A stretch of DNA of 64,000 nucleotides from an uncultured Lachnospiraceae bacterium (GCA_946557105.1 CAMNSZ010000008.1:1-64000), one strand, 5' to 3'; shown: positions 8,181 through 17,221, counted from the first letter of the stretch. Made by a program: numbers and translations. The notes: generated by a model not told the origin, from the sequence alone.

Positions 8181-8444
8181 ATGGCTTATAATAAAGCAGA
8201 GAAGCCCGATTCCCCCATGAGAAAAAAGGGTGGAGTTCGCAGAAGAAAGAAGGTTTGTGTATTCTGTGGCAAGGACAATGTAATTGACTACAAGGATACC
8301 AATAAGTTAAAGAGATATGTATCTGAGAGAGGAAAGATTCTTCCTCGCAGAATTACAGGTAACTGTGCTAAACATCAGAGAGCATTGACCGTAGCTGTTA
8401 AAAGAGCGCGTCATGTTGCACTGATGCCTTATGTTCAGGATTAG
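8181..8444 (+). CDS. rpsR: 30S ribosomal protein S18
   Basis: An 87-aa S18 that binds the 30S platform with S6. [16 protein letters not shown] and [18 protein letters not shown] are diagnostic. The Cys-x2-Cys and Cys-x2-His residues match the zinc-binding (C+) form of S18, so this copy probably holds zinc. AGGAGG is present, and a terminator lies 62 nt downstream. Confidence 0.98.
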   Translation: MAYNKAEKPDSPMRKKGGVRRRKKVCVFCGKDNVIDYKDTNKLKRYVSERGKILPRRITGNCAKHQRALTVAVKRARHVALMPYVQD

Positions 8445-8506
8445 ATCCAAGTAAAAAAGGGGTTTCTTGGGTTCGAGAGAATGGTTCTGTAGCAAACTAA
8501 AAAAAG

Positions 8507-8540
8507 AGGCCAATCATCTTTCGGGGTGGTTGGTCTTTTT
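8507..8540 (+). terminator. Terminator of the rpsF operon
   Basis: A 12-bp stem with some G-U pairs (AGGCCAATCATC, 8507-8518, against GGTGGTTGGTCT, 8525-8536), loop TTTCGG, then TTTT. Confidence 0.9.
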
Positions 8541-8570
8541 AATAAATTTTAATAAAGTAAAAGGTGGGGT

Positions 8571-9299
8571 ATGGTGTTTAAGGTAGGGATTTGTGGTAAG
8601 GAGCAAGTTGATTGCTCTTATTTGGAGAAAACAGTCTTGCAATATGCCGAAGGCAGGGGGAGGCATTTTGAGACAGAAATTTTTTGCTTGGATAAGGATT
8701 TATGCAGGCATCTGCAACAGGGAAATCGTTTGGATATTCTTTTTCTGGATGTTGAATTAATAGAAATGACTGGCGTTGAGGTGGGCTGCTTTATCCGTAA
8801 CCGGCTTGAAAACAGAAATATACAGATAATATACATATCGGAAAAAGAGGAAGATGTCAGACATTTATTGAAGACACAGCCTCTTGATTTCTTGATAAGG
8901 CCGATAAAGCAGGAACATGTTATTAGCGCTTTAGAAGCTGCGGAGAAAATCTTAAAAAAGGATAATATTATATTTAGGTATCGGCATGGGAAAGAATATT
9001 ATGGAGTTCCTTATGGCGATATTATATATTTTATCAGCAACGGAAGAAAGCTGCAGATTATAACAAGCGATGGAGTAAAAGAATTTTATGGGAGGCTTAA
9101 GGTAATTATTCCCGGATTGCCGGAGGATTTCTTATTAATTCACAATTCCTATGTGATCAACGTGAATTTTGTGAGAAGATACAATTATGAAGAGGTAGAA
9201 TTAATGAATGGCGCCATACTGACTGTCAGCAGGCCATATAGAAAGTGTGTGCGGCAGAAAATATCCCGGTTTTGGAAAGAAGAACATGCGGGTAAATAA
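8571..9299 (+). CDS. LytTR-family response regulator (orphan)
   Basis: A 242-aa AgrA/LytR-type regulator. The receiver domain spans about 1-120; the likely phospho-acceptor Asp is in DILFLDVEL near residue 62, and LDFLIRPI supplies the conserved Lys-like position as Arg-Pro. The LytTR DNA-binding domain covers about 135-235 (YGDIIYFISNGRKLQI, FLLIHNSYVINVNFV). No histidine kinase gene is adjacent, so the activating signal is unknown. It ends at its own terminator, and the duplicated secreted-protein cassette begins 255 nt further on, which makes that cassette the most likely target. The GTATGG context of the start has only a weak GGTGGGG upstream. Confidence 0.88.
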   Translation: MVFKVGICGKEQVDCSYLEKTVLQYAEGRGRHFETEIFCLDKDLCRHLQQGNRLDILFLDVELIEMTGVEVGCFIRNRLENRNIQIIYISEKEEDVRHLLKTQPLDFLIRPIKQEHVISALEAAEKILKKDNIIFRYRHGKEYYGVPYGDIIYFISNGRKLQIITSDGVKEFYGRLKVIIPGLPEDFLLIHNSYVINVNFVRRYNYEEVELMNGAILTVSRPYRKCVRQKISRFWKEEHAGK

Positions 9300-9320
9300 T
9301 ATTATATAAAATATTTGGGA

Positions 9321-9353
9321 AAAAGGTGTTGTAGGTTTGCAACGCCTTTTTTT
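9321..9353 (+). terminator. Terminator after the LytTR gene
   Basis: GGTGTTG (9325-9331) pairs with CAACGCC (9340-9346) and is flanked by an A run and a T run of seven. Confidence 0.85.
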
Positions 9354-9553
9354 AGTCTGATTATAACATAAATGTATACTGTTTTTTACAATTTACAGCA
9401 TAATAAAATATTTATTATATAATGTAACGAGAAAAGAGAATCACTTTAAAGAAATGCAATAATAATTATGAATGCGACGTGCCTATACATGTTTTAGTAT
9501 AAGAAAATGTATGGCAGCAGAAACAAAGATGTGTTAAAAAGGAGAGAAAAATT
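9354..9553 (+). promoter_or_regulatory. AT-rich control region of the secreted cassette
   Basis: TATAAT at 9418-9423 is a good -10 element, but the nearest TTTACA (9392-9397) is 20 bases away, so any -35 box is poor. That is expected for an activator-dependent promoter. A partial dyad CTGTTTTTTA...TTTACAG (9380-9398) sits where a LytTR protein could bind. I cannot identify the two direct repeats of a standard LytTR site with confidence. Confidence 0.4.
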
Positions 9554-9865
9554 ATGAAGAGTAAGAAAAAAATTAGAGGAATGTTAATTTGTTTTGTGAT
9601 GTGTTTATGCATGCTGTATAGCGGTACCATTATGGCCCATGCGGTTCAAACCGTGTGTCGGGGAGAGCATAATTTCTGCAAGGTCAGGAACGCCGGAACC
9701 ATAACAATCGGGAATGCCATTAGTCATAATCATGATGGTTATTATTGCTCTATGGTGGAAAAACAGGATATGAAGCTAGAGAGATGCTATTGTGAAATTG
9801 AGAGAGTGGTTCCTGACGGAGGTCCTTACATAGTACATTATGTTGATTATTCCAGAAAATATTAA
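9554..9865 (+). CDS. Small secreted Cys/His protein, copy 1
   Basis: A 103-aa protein with a signal peptide (Lys-rich start, hydrophobic core about 9-28, likely cleavage after AHA). The mature part has the pattern C-x6-C-x15-H-x-H-x4-C-x12-C-x-C, shared exactly with the copy at 12116. Conserved blocks include HNFCKV, QDMKLERCYC and ERVVP. I recognise no family. The metal-ligand-like spacing suggests a zinc-binding or disulfide-bonded extracellular domain, which is inference. GGAG precedes the start. It is followed 36 nt later by the lipoprotein gene, forming a two-gene cassette that is duplicated in tandem. Confidence 0.75.
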   Translation: MKSKKKIRGMLICFVMCLCMLYSGTIMAHAVQTVCRGEHNFCKVRNAGTITIGNAISHNHDGYYCSMVEKQDMKLERCYCEIERVVPDGGPYIVHYVDYSRKY

Positions 9866-9901
9866 GAGTATACAAAAAGTAACGAGCAGGGGAGATAATA
9901 A

Positions 9902-12079
9902 ATGTCATACTTAAAAAATAACATAATATTTCTTATTTTGTTTATCATGATGGCATTCACATTGTCGGGTTGTGAGGAGGAGTCTTTTAAAGAGATACAA
10001 AATACTTCATTATCGATATGCGTGGATAGTGCGGGGAAAGTGTATAAAACGGATTTGCAAGATTCCCATATAACTCCTGATTACAGACCTCTTTCCACCT
10101 CTTTTGTTCTGACCGGCGATAAGCTTTATTTTATCAATACAAAAGAAATGTCCGGACAAAATATTTGTGAGCTGTCGTTTCAAAATGCATATGCAATTAA
10201 TAGCCTTCCGATTGATTTGGGAGAGGCAGCTGTTAAGGCCATTGCTATAGAAGGTGAAGAGGCAAAAACAACTACATTATATTGTCTGGCTATGAATATG
10301 CCGGAAAATGGTTTTATGGCGGCGTTTTCTTCTGACGGGGGGGAGATTTGGAAGAAGGAGTTTGATGAAGGCGTAAATCAGCTTTTGCTGGAAAATGAGG
10401 TGCTCCGGCTGATTCGGGATGGAGACGGCAGGTTTTACGCCCTTACAATGGGATGGATTTTTTTGTTTAATAGTGATGGAGATTATAGGGGGAAAATCGA
10501 ATGCCCCGGCAAAGCGTTTATTGATATCAGCCTAGGAGGCAAGAATGGGATATATGCGACTTATCAGGGAGATAGCGGCAGCCAGTCGTTTCTTGCGAAG
10601 GTGCGGTTTCAGGAAGGGAAGCTGACTGATGAAAAACGGGTTTTGGGAAACGGGTATATATTTGAGGGAACAAATAATACTCTGCTGCTCTACGATTCAG
10701 ATTCGGTTTATTCCTGTGAAACGGATAGTGAGAGGGTTATAAAATTATTTGATTTAAAGGATTATAATATCGTAAGCGGAGAAATCCGGTCGTTACTGCA
10801 AACCGCTGCGGATGAAATTTTGATGGTCAATTGGAGGCTTTTAGAGCAAAGCAGTCCGGTGGAGCTTATAAGCTTCAGAGAGATTGAAGGAAAGGAGATA
10901 GAGGAAAAACAGACTGTCACGCTTATCGGAGTTAATTCATCCTTTATGGAGGACTACTTTAACGACGTGATTGTCAGCTTTAATAAGCAAAGCAATGATT
11001 ACAAGGTGGTGTTGGATGTAATTGATTTGCCGGGAGATACCGATTCGGCGATTAACACTCGTCTTATGGCGAAGGAAAGTGCGGATATATTGTATATAGC
11101 AGATTATAAGGATATAGAAAAATATCAGGGTAAGGGATATTTGGAGGATTTGACTCCTTATCTGGAGCGTTCGGAAACAATTGGAAAGGAAGATTATTTA
11201 GAGGAAATTTTAAAGTGTCTGGAGGTTGACGGAAAGCTTTACGGCATGTCTGAAGCATTTGGAATCGATACTTTGATGGGAAGGGTATCGGAGCTGGGGG
11301 ATGTTTCAGGCTGGACGCAGGAAGAGTTTTTGAGCTGGATGAAACAGAACCCGAAAGCCAAATCACCATTTTCATTAGATAAAGTCAATGTTTTGGAGTA
11401 TTGTCTGAAAGGTAATCTGAGCAGTTATGTGGATTGGGAGACGGGCAATGTCTATTTTGAGGGAGAAGCTTTTAAAGAGCTTTTGTCAGAAATCTATGCT
11501 TTGGACACAGACGACAAGACTCATTATGATGATTGGTTTCAAATACTGGTCGGCAAAGAAGCCATATTGGAGTGGGTGAACGTGGGTTATTTTGAAAAAA
11601 ATAATATAGAGGCAGAACATCGATATGGCGACGAGCTTGTTTTTATAGGTTATCCCGGCGCGGATAAAACGCCCAGACATCTATTGAATATGTCATGCCT
11701 TAGCGTATTGAACAGAAGCAATTGCAAGGAAGGCGCTTTTGCTTTTTTGGAATATGTTATGGGGCATAAAGAATACGGAGAAAGTACATATTTTACTAAA
11801 AGGTCCGATTTTGAGGCGGCAAAGGAAAAAGCACTAGAAAAAAAGGTTACATTATATGATGAGCCTGATGGAGAAGCCGTTTTTTCAATGACAGAAAAGC
11901 AGTTGGAAAAGCATACGGAGTTGTTAAAATACGCTGTTGCCGATACCCTTGCGGCACAGACGGTAAGGGGGATTATTTTAGAGGAGGCGCAGGCATATTT
12001 TCAAGGCGATAAGGAGCTTTCGGAAACATGCAGGATAATACAGAGCCGCGTGCAGCTGTATGTGAAGGAAAACCAATAA
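9902..12079 (+). CDS. Large lipoprotein with solute-binding-like domain, copy 1
   Basis: A 725-aa lipoprotein. The lipobox is TLSGC (Cys at about 24). The N-terminal half (about 40-330) has recurring short motifs such as LYFIN, RFYALTMGWIFLFN and YSCETDSERV that read like a beta-propeller. From about residue 345 it resembles family 1 extracellular solute-binding proteins: FNKQSNDYKVVLDV, NTRLMAKESADILYI, YLEDLTPYLE, DGKLYGM and GWTQEEFLSWM. No ABC importer genes are nearby, so a sensing or adhesive role is as likely as transport. It is paired with the small secreted protein upstream and has a paralogue at 12451. GGGGAG precedes the ATG. Confidence 0.8.
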   Translation: MSYLKNNIIFLILFIMMAFTLSGCEEESFKEIQNTSLSICVDSAGKVYKTDLQDSHITPDYRPLSTSFVLTGDKLYFINTKEMSGQNICELSFQNAYAINSLPIDLGEAAVKAIAIEGEEAKTTTLYCLAMNMPENGFMAAFSSDGGEIWKKEFDEGVNQLLLENEVLRLIRDGDGRFYALTMGWIFLFNSDGDYRGKIECPGKAFIDISLGGKNGIYATYQGDSGSQSFLAKVRFQEGKLTDEKRVLGNGYIFEGTNNTLLLYDSDSVYSCETDSERVIKLFDLKDYNIVSGEIRSLLQTAADEILMVNWRLLEQSSPVELISFREIEGKEIEEKQTVTLIGVNSSFMEDYFNDVIVSFNKQSNDYKVVLDVIDLPGDTDSAINTRLMAKESADILYIADYKDIEKYQGKGYLEDLTPYLERSETIGKEDYLEEILKCLEVDGKLYGMSEAFGIDTLMGRVSELGDVSGWTQEEFLSWMKQNPKAKSPFSLDKVNVLEYCLKGNLSSYVDWETGNVYFEGEAFKELLSEIYALDTDDKTHYDDWFQILVGKEAILEWVNVGYFEKNNIEAEHRYGDELVFIGYPGADKTPRHLLNMSCLSVLNRSNCKEGAFAFLEYVMGHKEYGESTYFTKRSDFEAAKEKALEKKVTLYDEPDGEAVFSMTEKQLEKHTELLKYAVADTLAAQTVRGIILEEAQAYFQGDKELSETCRIIQSRVQLYVKENQ
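11936..12060 (+). repeat. Near-identical 125-bp tract, copy 1
   Basis: This 3' segment of the first lipoprotein gene matches 14503-14627 with only four mismatches by direct comparison. The sequence immediately upstream in the two genes is clearly diverged. Confidence 0.9.
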
Positions 12080-12115
12080 AGGCATTTCATTTTATAAATT
12101 GAGGGAGAAAGTTTT

Positions 12116-12454
12116 ATGAAGAGTAAAAGGGTTAGAGAAATGTTAATCTGCTTTGTGCTGTGTCTGTCTATGTTGTGTAGCGTAAGTGAAATTGTCCGCG
12201 CGGTCACACCGGTGTGTGGAGGAAACCATAATTTTTGTAAGGTCAGCGATGCAGGGAGGCAGACAATAGGCGACGCGCATGTTCACCGTCATGGAGACCA
12301 TTGGTGTATATATGTATTGGTACAGGATATGAAACTGGAAAGATGTTATTGCGGCACTGAAAGAGTGGTTCCCGAGGGAGGTTCCTATGAAGTGCATGAA
12401 AAAATGAATATTAATGAAGCTTTAATATTGTCTGTGAGGGGGGAAGATAAATGA
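12116..12454 (+). CDS. Small secreted Cys/His protein, copy 2
   Basis: A 112-aa paralogue of the protein at 9554, with the same signal-peptide layout (MKSKRVREMLICFVLCLSML) and the same C-x6-C-x15-H-x-H-x4-C-x12-C-x-C pattern. The middle is richer in His (HVHRHGDH). It is about 10 residues longer at the C-terminus and ends in an ATGA overlap with the next lipoprotein gene, so the pair is translationally coupled; copy 1 is not. Preserved cysteines and histidines against diverged filler suggest selection on ligand residues. The function is unknown. Confidence 0.75.
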   Translation: MKSKRVREMLICFVLCLSMLCSVSEIVRAVTPVCGGNHNFCKVSDAGRQTIGDAHVHRHGDHWCIYVLVQDMKLERCYCGTERVVPEGGSYEVHEKMNINEALILSVRGEDK

Positions 12455-14646
12455 TACGGTTAAAAAAAACAGGAATTGTTTGTATTTTATTTTTGATATT
12501 GACCTTAGTACTGTGTGCATGTGAACAAGAAGCGGAGGGAACGGTGAAAAATACTTCGCTGTCAATATGTACGGAAAGCTCGGGCAAGTCATATGTGTCG
12601 GATTATAAGGATATGCAGATAACGCCCGGGTACCGTCCGCTCTCCACTTCATTTTTTCCGTTGGAGGAAGAGCTTTATTTTATTGATACTACGGATGGTT
12701 TGTCAAGTATTTGCAGAGCGTCCTATCAAAAGACAGCCGTTCCGGAAAGCCTTCCCATTGACTTAGGAGAGGCGTCCGTGAAGGCGCTTACGACAGATAG
12801 TAGGAGCATGCAAAGCCCTGTGGTATACTGTCTTGCTATGAATCTGTCTGAGGGGGGCTTTATAGCGGCTTTTTCCTGTGAGGGAGAAGAATTGTGGAGG
12901 CAGGAGTTTGATGAGTACTTAAATAATCTTTTACCGGAAAATGAAGTGTTCCGGCTGATACAGGATGGAGAAGGCAGATTTTATGCACTTGCCATGCAAA
13001 GGATTTTTTTGTTTGATGAGAAGGGAGCCTATCAGGGAGAAATTGAATGCCCCGGTAAGGCATTTGTGGATATTAGCCGTTGTGGCGAGGAAAAGGTTTA
13101 TACGACCTATCAGCAAGGTGACGGAGGACAGCCCGTTCTTTCGGAGGTGCGTTTTCGGGAACGAACGCTGGCGGAGGAAAAACGGGTTTTGGGAAACGGC
13201 AGCTTAGGAAGGGGAATGGGGAATACGCTTCTTTTTTGCGATGGAAGTGCGGTTTATTCCTGTGAACCGGAAACGGAAAGTATAGTAAGGCTTTTAGAAT
13301 TTGCAGATTATGATATTATAGGTAAGGACGTTCGGACAATTGTCCAACTGGCGGATGGCAAACTTATAACGGTATGCTTTGATATTCAAAACCTGAGCGC
13401 TCCGGTGGAGCTGATAAGCTTTAGGGAGACACAAAAACAAACGGTTGAGAAGGACGGAAAAAAAGTGATTACCTTTCTCTGTATAGATAATCCGCTGATG
13501 AATGAACAGTACGCCGGAGTGATCGCCGATTTCAATAAACAGAGCAAGGAATACAAAGTGGTGCTGGAAGGCATAGCTATGACCGATGATATTGGAAAGG
13601 ATGCTTTCTTTGCGTCCGCCAACACCCGTCTTGCGGCAAAGGAGAGCGCCGATCTTTTCTATATATTTGATTATAGGGATATAGAAAGGTATCAGAGCAA
13701 GGGTTATTTAGAGGATTTAGCTCCCTATCTGGAAAAATCCGAACTCATAAAAGAGGAAGATTATATAGAGGGGGTTCTTGAATGCTTTGAGGTGAGCGGA
13801 GGGCTATACGGCATGTCCGTTTCTTTCAGCATCGACACCTTAGCCGGCAAGGCGACACAATTAGGGAACAAAGCCGGTTGGACGGTGGAAGAATTTCTGG
13901 ATTGGCTGAAGAACAATCCAAAAGTCAAATCAGAGTCGGGGCTGACTAAAACGGCTGTTTTGGAATATTGCCTTAAGGGGAATTTGGAAGCCTATGTGGA
14001 TTGGGAAGAGGGGAGAGCTTTCTGTGAAGAAGAAATCTTTGAAGACCTGCTTGCAACAATCAGCGTTTTGGATACGGACGATCATTCCCATTATGACAAT
14101 TGGAGTGAAATACTGGGTCAGGAGGAACCTATTTTGGAGCAGCTCTATATAGGGAATTGTGTAGGCTATAATCTATATAAAGAAATTAGCTATGGGGATA
14201 AAATGGTGTACGTGGGTTATCCCGGCAGTGGCAATATGCCAAAATATTATTTGGATACGGGCTGTCTTAGTATACTGAGCAGAAGCAGTTGTAAGGAAGG
14301 CGCCTTTGCTTTTGTGGAATTTTATATGAATTACAAAAGAAGCAGCGGTACTTATTATACGAAAAAAGCAGATTATGAAGCTTCTATGGCGGAGGCGCTG
14401 GAGGGAGAAATCACGATTTTTTCCCATGCCGGTGAGGAGGAGACGGTTCCTACGCTTACGGAAGAAGGGAAAGAAAAACAGGAACAGCTATTAAAACATG
14501 CGGTTGCCGATACCCTTGAGGCACAGACGGTGAGGGGGATTATTTTAGAGGAGGCGCAGGCATATTTTCAAGGCGATAAGGAGCTTTCGGAAACATGCAG
14601 GATAATACAGAGCCGCGTGCAATTGTATATGGACGAAAGAAGATAA
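12451..14646 (+). CDS. Large lipoprotein with solute-binding-like domain, copy 2
   Basis: A 731-aa paralogue of the protein at 9902. The lipobox is VLCAC (Cys at about 24-25). The N-terminal repeats are the same, and the solute-binding-like half starts near 345 (FNKQSKEYKVVLEG, NTRLAAKESADLFYI, GGLYGM, GWTVEEFLDWL). The start codon lies in the ATGA overlap with the small protein gene. The last roughly 40 codons are almost identical in DNA to copy 1, while the rest has diverged widely. The ABC exporter genes begin 109 nt downstream with no clear terminator between, so read-through is possible. Confidence 0.8.
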   Translation: MIRLKKTGIVCILFLILTLVLCACEQEAEGTVKNTSLSICTESSGKSYVSDYKDMQITPGYRPLSTSFFPLEEELYFIDTTDGLSSICRASYQKTAVPESLPIDLGEASVKALTTDSRSMQSPVVYCLAMNLSEGGFIAAFSCEGEELWRQEFDEYLNNLLPENEVFRLIQDGEGRFYALAMQRIFLFDEKGAYQGEIECPGKAFVDISRCGEEKVYTTYQQGDGGQPVLSEVRFRERTLAEEKRVLGNGSLGRGMGNTLLFCDGSAVYSCEPETESIVRLLEFADYDIIGKDVRTIVQLADGKLITVCFDIQNLSAPVELISFRETQKQTVEKDGKKVITFLCIDNPLMNEQYAGVIADFNKQSKEYKVVLEGIAMTDDIGKDAFFASANTRLAAKESADLFYIFDYRDIERYQSKGYLEDLAPYLEKSELIKEEDYIEGVLECFEVSGGLYGMSVSFSIDTLAGKATQLGNKAGWTVEEFLDWLKNNPKVKSESGLTKTAVLEYCLKGNLEAYVDWEEGRAFCEEEIFEDLLATISVLDTDDHSHYDNWSEILGQEEPILEQLYIGNCVGYNLYKEISYGDKMVYVGYPGSGNMPKYYLDTGCLSILSRSSCKEGAFAFVEFYMNYKRSSGTYYTKKADYEASMAEALEGEITIFSHAGEEETVPTLTEEGKEKQEQLLKHAVADTLEAQTVRGIILEEAQAYFQGDKELSETCRIIQSRVQLYMDERR
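14503..14627 (+). repeat. Near-identical 125-bp tract, copy 2
   Basis: Partner of 11936-12060, at the 3' end of the second lipoprotein gene. Four substitutions in 125 bases were counted by eye. Confidence 0.9.
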
Positions 14647-14755
14647 TTAGGATATAATCAAATAGAAGCATCCGACAAGCAAAGGCCGGACCGACTTGGC
14701 AAGATATTATGTGATGAAGCCCATTACGGCGATATAACTACCAGGAGGAAGCAAC

Positions 14756-15544
14756 ATGATTACGATGGAAAACGTATGTAAGTCGTACAGGATTGCAAAA
14801 CGTAACGCAGGCTTTAAAGAAGCCTGTAAGTCATTATTTCACAGGGAATATGAAGAGATTCACGCCCTTAAGGATGTGAGCTTTACCATTAACGACGGTG
14901 AGATGGTGGGCTATATCGGACCCAACGGAGCAGGGAAAAGCTCCACAATTAAAATTCTAAGCGGAATATTGACGCCTGACGGGGGACGGTGTTATGTGGA
15001 CGGAAGAGTTCCATGGAAGGACAGAATTCGTCATGTGAGTGAGATTGGCGTTGTTTTCGGACAGCGTTCCCAACTGTGGTGGGATGTTCCGGTCATAGAT
15101 TCTTTTGAATTGTTAAAGGATATTTATTCCATTCCCCATCGGGTATATCAGTCAAATCTGGACGAACTGACAGAATTGTTGGGTTTGGGGGAGCTGCTGC
15201 GCTCTCCCGCCAGACAGCTGTCTCTGGGGCAGCGTATGCGCTGTGAGATTGCCGCCTCTCTTTTACATAGTCCCCGTATCCTTTTTTTGGATGAGCCTAC
15301 TATTGGGCTGGATGCGGTGTCAAAGCTGGCGGTAAGGGAGTTTATACGGGGGCAAAATGAAAAGCATGGAACCACTGTGATTCTGACTACCCATGACATG
15401 CAGGATATCGAGGCGCTTACCAAAAGGATTATCTTAATAGGAAAAGGACAGATTCTATTAGACGGCACTTTGGAGGACATTAAAAAGGGAGACGGTAATA
15501 TTGATGAAACTGTGGCGGAGCTTTATCGCACGTATGAGATTTAG
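14756..15544 (+). CDS. ABC exporter ATP-binding protein
   Basis: A 262-aa ATPase of an ABC-2 type exporter. Walker A GPNGAGKSS is near residue 57, the Q-loop lies in VFGQRSQLWW near 100 (typical of the viologen/DrrA-like exporter subgroup), the signature reads LSLGQRMR near 156, Walker B is ILFLDEPTIGLD near 177, and the H-loop is TTHDM. AGGAGG at a good distance sets the start. It forms an operon with two PF06182-type permeases. It could export the small secreted proteins or an unrelated compound; their signal peptides argue that they use Sec instead. Confidence 0.92.
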   Translation: MITMENVCKSYRIAKRNAGFKEACKSLFHREYEEIHALKDVSFTINDGEMVGYIGPNGAGKSSTIKILSGILTPDGGRCYVDGRVPWKDRIRHVSEIGVVFGQRSQLWWDVPVIDSFELLKDIYSIPHRVYQSNLDELTELLGLGELLRSPARQLSLGQRMRCEIAASLLHSPRILFLDEPTIGLDAVSKLAVREFIRGQNEKHGTTVILTTHDMQDIEALTKRIILIGKGQILLDGTLEDIKKGDGNIDETVAELYRTYEI

Positions 15545-15553
15545 GGGGCGGGC

Positions 15554-16357
15554 ATGAGAAAATATTTATCCTTTTTCCGTTTACGTTTTTCCATGGGTCT
15601 CCAATATAGGACTGCGGCGCTGGCAGGAATTACTACTCAGTTTTTTTGGGGAGCTATGGAAATAATGGTCTTTAAAGCATTTTATGAGGCGGAGCCGGAG
15701 AGCTTCCCCATGACCTTCGAGGCTACCGTCTCTTATATATGGCTGCAGCAGGCTTTTTTGGCATTTTTTGCAGCATGGATGATAGAAAATGAAATCTTTG
15801 ATGCAATTATGGACGGCAATATAGCGTACGAGCTTTGTCGCCCGATAGGTATTTATCATATGTGGTTTTCGCGCAGTCTGGCGAATCGGCTGTCAAGAGC
15901 TTTGCTCCGCTGTTTTCCTATATTGCTTATAGCGGCGATGCTGCCTGCGCCGTACGGTCTGCATGGACCGCAAAGCATGCTTCGTTTGCTTGTGTCTTTA
16001 TTGACAATGGCTTTGGGATTGCTGGTAACGGTTGCTTTTTGTATGCTTATTTATTCGCTCACGTTTTTTACCGTATCGCCCAAAGGACTTCAGATATTGT
16101 TCACCTCGGCGGTGGAATTTTTGTCGGGGGGAGTAATTCCGTTACCCTTTTTTCCTGAAAGAATACAGCGTATCATGGAGCTTCTTCCTTTTGCCTCCAT
16201 GCAGAACGTACCACTGCGTATTTACGGCGGAAGTATGTGGGGGCGGGAGGCGGTAAATGCTGTGTGTCTGCAATGTATATGGCTTGTTGTACTTATAGCG
16301 GGAGGCAGCAGTCTGTGCCGGTATGCGGAAAAGAAGGTAACGATACAGGGAGGATAA
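15554..16357 (+). CDS. ABC-2 family permease (PF06182-like), subunit 1
   Basis: A 267-aa protein with about six membrane helices, of the ABC2_membrane_6 type found in paired permeases beside such ATPases. Landmarks are YIWLQQAFLAFF, ENEIFDAIMDGNIAYELCRPI near 80-100 and FLSGGVIPLPFFPE near 190. It forms the transmembrane part of the exporter with the next gene. It lies 9 nt after the ATPase gene and one base before the second permease, so the three are one transcript. Confidence 0.85.
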   Translation: MRKYLSFFRLRFSMGLQYRTAALAGITTQFFWGAMEIMVFKAFYEAEPESFPMTFEATVSYIWLQQAFLAFFAAWMIENEIFDAIMDGNIAYELCRPIGIYHMWFSRSLANRLSRALLRCFPILLIAAMLPAPYGLHGPQSMLRLLVSLLTMALGLLVTVAFCMLIYSLTFFTVSPKGLQILFTSAVEFLSGGVIPLPFFPERIQRIMELLPFASMQNVPLRIYGGSMWGREAVNAVCLQCIWLVVLIAGGSSLCRYAEKKVTIQGG

Positions 16358-16358
16358 A

Positions 16359-17171
16359 ATGATAAGGAGAAGAGGGGCTGCGTGCAGGAATTCCCTGCGG
16401 CTGTATAAGCATTATATTTCCATTAACGTCCGAAGCATGATGCAGTATAAGGCTTCCTTTCTGCTCACGGCAATGGGCCAGTTTTTAGTGTCCTTTAATG
16501 TGTTTCTGGGTATCTTTTTTATGTTTCAGAGATTTTCAAGAGTGAAGGACTTTTCCTACAGCGAGGTATTGCTTTGCTTTTCGATTATGCTGTTGGAGTT
16601 TGCATTGGCGGAAATGTGGGCGCGAGGCTTTGACAGCTTTTCGGGTATGGTACGAAGCGGCTCCTTTGACAGAGTGCTGGTCAGACCGCGCAGCGAGATA
16701 TTGCAGGTACTGGGAAGTAAATTTGAATTGACAAGAATAGGAAGAATGCTTCAGGCGATAGTAATGTTTATTTATGGGATTATTCAGTGCGATATTTCAT
16801 GGACATTTGCAAGGATATGTACGGTCTTGTTTATGCTGGTTGGAGGCGCCTGCCTGTTTACCGGGCTTTTTATGGTATATGCCGCTCTTTGTTTTTTTAC
16901 TCTGGAAGGACTTGAATTTATGAATGTATTGACGGATGGCGCCAGAGAGTATGGTAAGTATCCTATCGGGATTTATGGTAAGAGGATTCTGCAGCTTACT
17001 ACCTTTGTCATTCCCTATGCGCTGGTGCAATATTATCCGCTGCTTTATCTGCTGGGCAAGAGGTCAAGTCCGGTCTATATATTTCTGCCGCTGGGAGCAG
17101 GCCTGTTTTTGATTCCATGCTATTTGTTGTGGAGAGTAGGCGTGCGCCATTATAAATCCAGCGGTTCATAA
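16359..17171 (+). CDS. ABC-2 family permease (PF06182-like), subunit 2
   Basis: A 270-aa partner permease with about six helices. The landmark GMVRSGSFDRVLVRP near residue 100 parallels GNIAYELCRPI in the first permease, and TTFVIPYALVQYYPLLYLLG near 225 is typical of this family. Its start is set by GGGAGG in the end of the previous gene. No terminator is obvious after it. The substrate of the exporter cannot be read from the sequence. Confidence 0.85.
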   Translation: MIRRRGAACRNSLRLYKHYISINVRSMMQYKASFLLTAMGQFLVSFNVFLGIFFMFQRFSRVKDFSYSEVLLCFSIMLLEFALAEMWARGFDSFSGMVRSGSFDRVLVRPRSEILQVLGSKFELTRIGRMLQAIVMFIYGIIQCDISWTFARICTVLFMLVGGACLFTGLFMVYAALCFFTLEGLEFMNVLTDGAREYGKYPIGIYGKRILQLTTFVIPYALVQYYPLLYLLGKRSSPVYIFLPLGAGLFLIPCYLLWRVGVRHYKSSGS

Positions 17172-17221
17172 AAGGCGTGCTCCGTTCATAAATGGCATGA
17201 TGATATGAAATGTGTGACAGC

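Noticed and set aside
14756-17171. Treating the ABC exporter as the dedicated transporter of the small secreted proteins
   Set aside because: Those proteins have ordinary Sec signal peptides, so position alone is not enough; kept only as a possibility.
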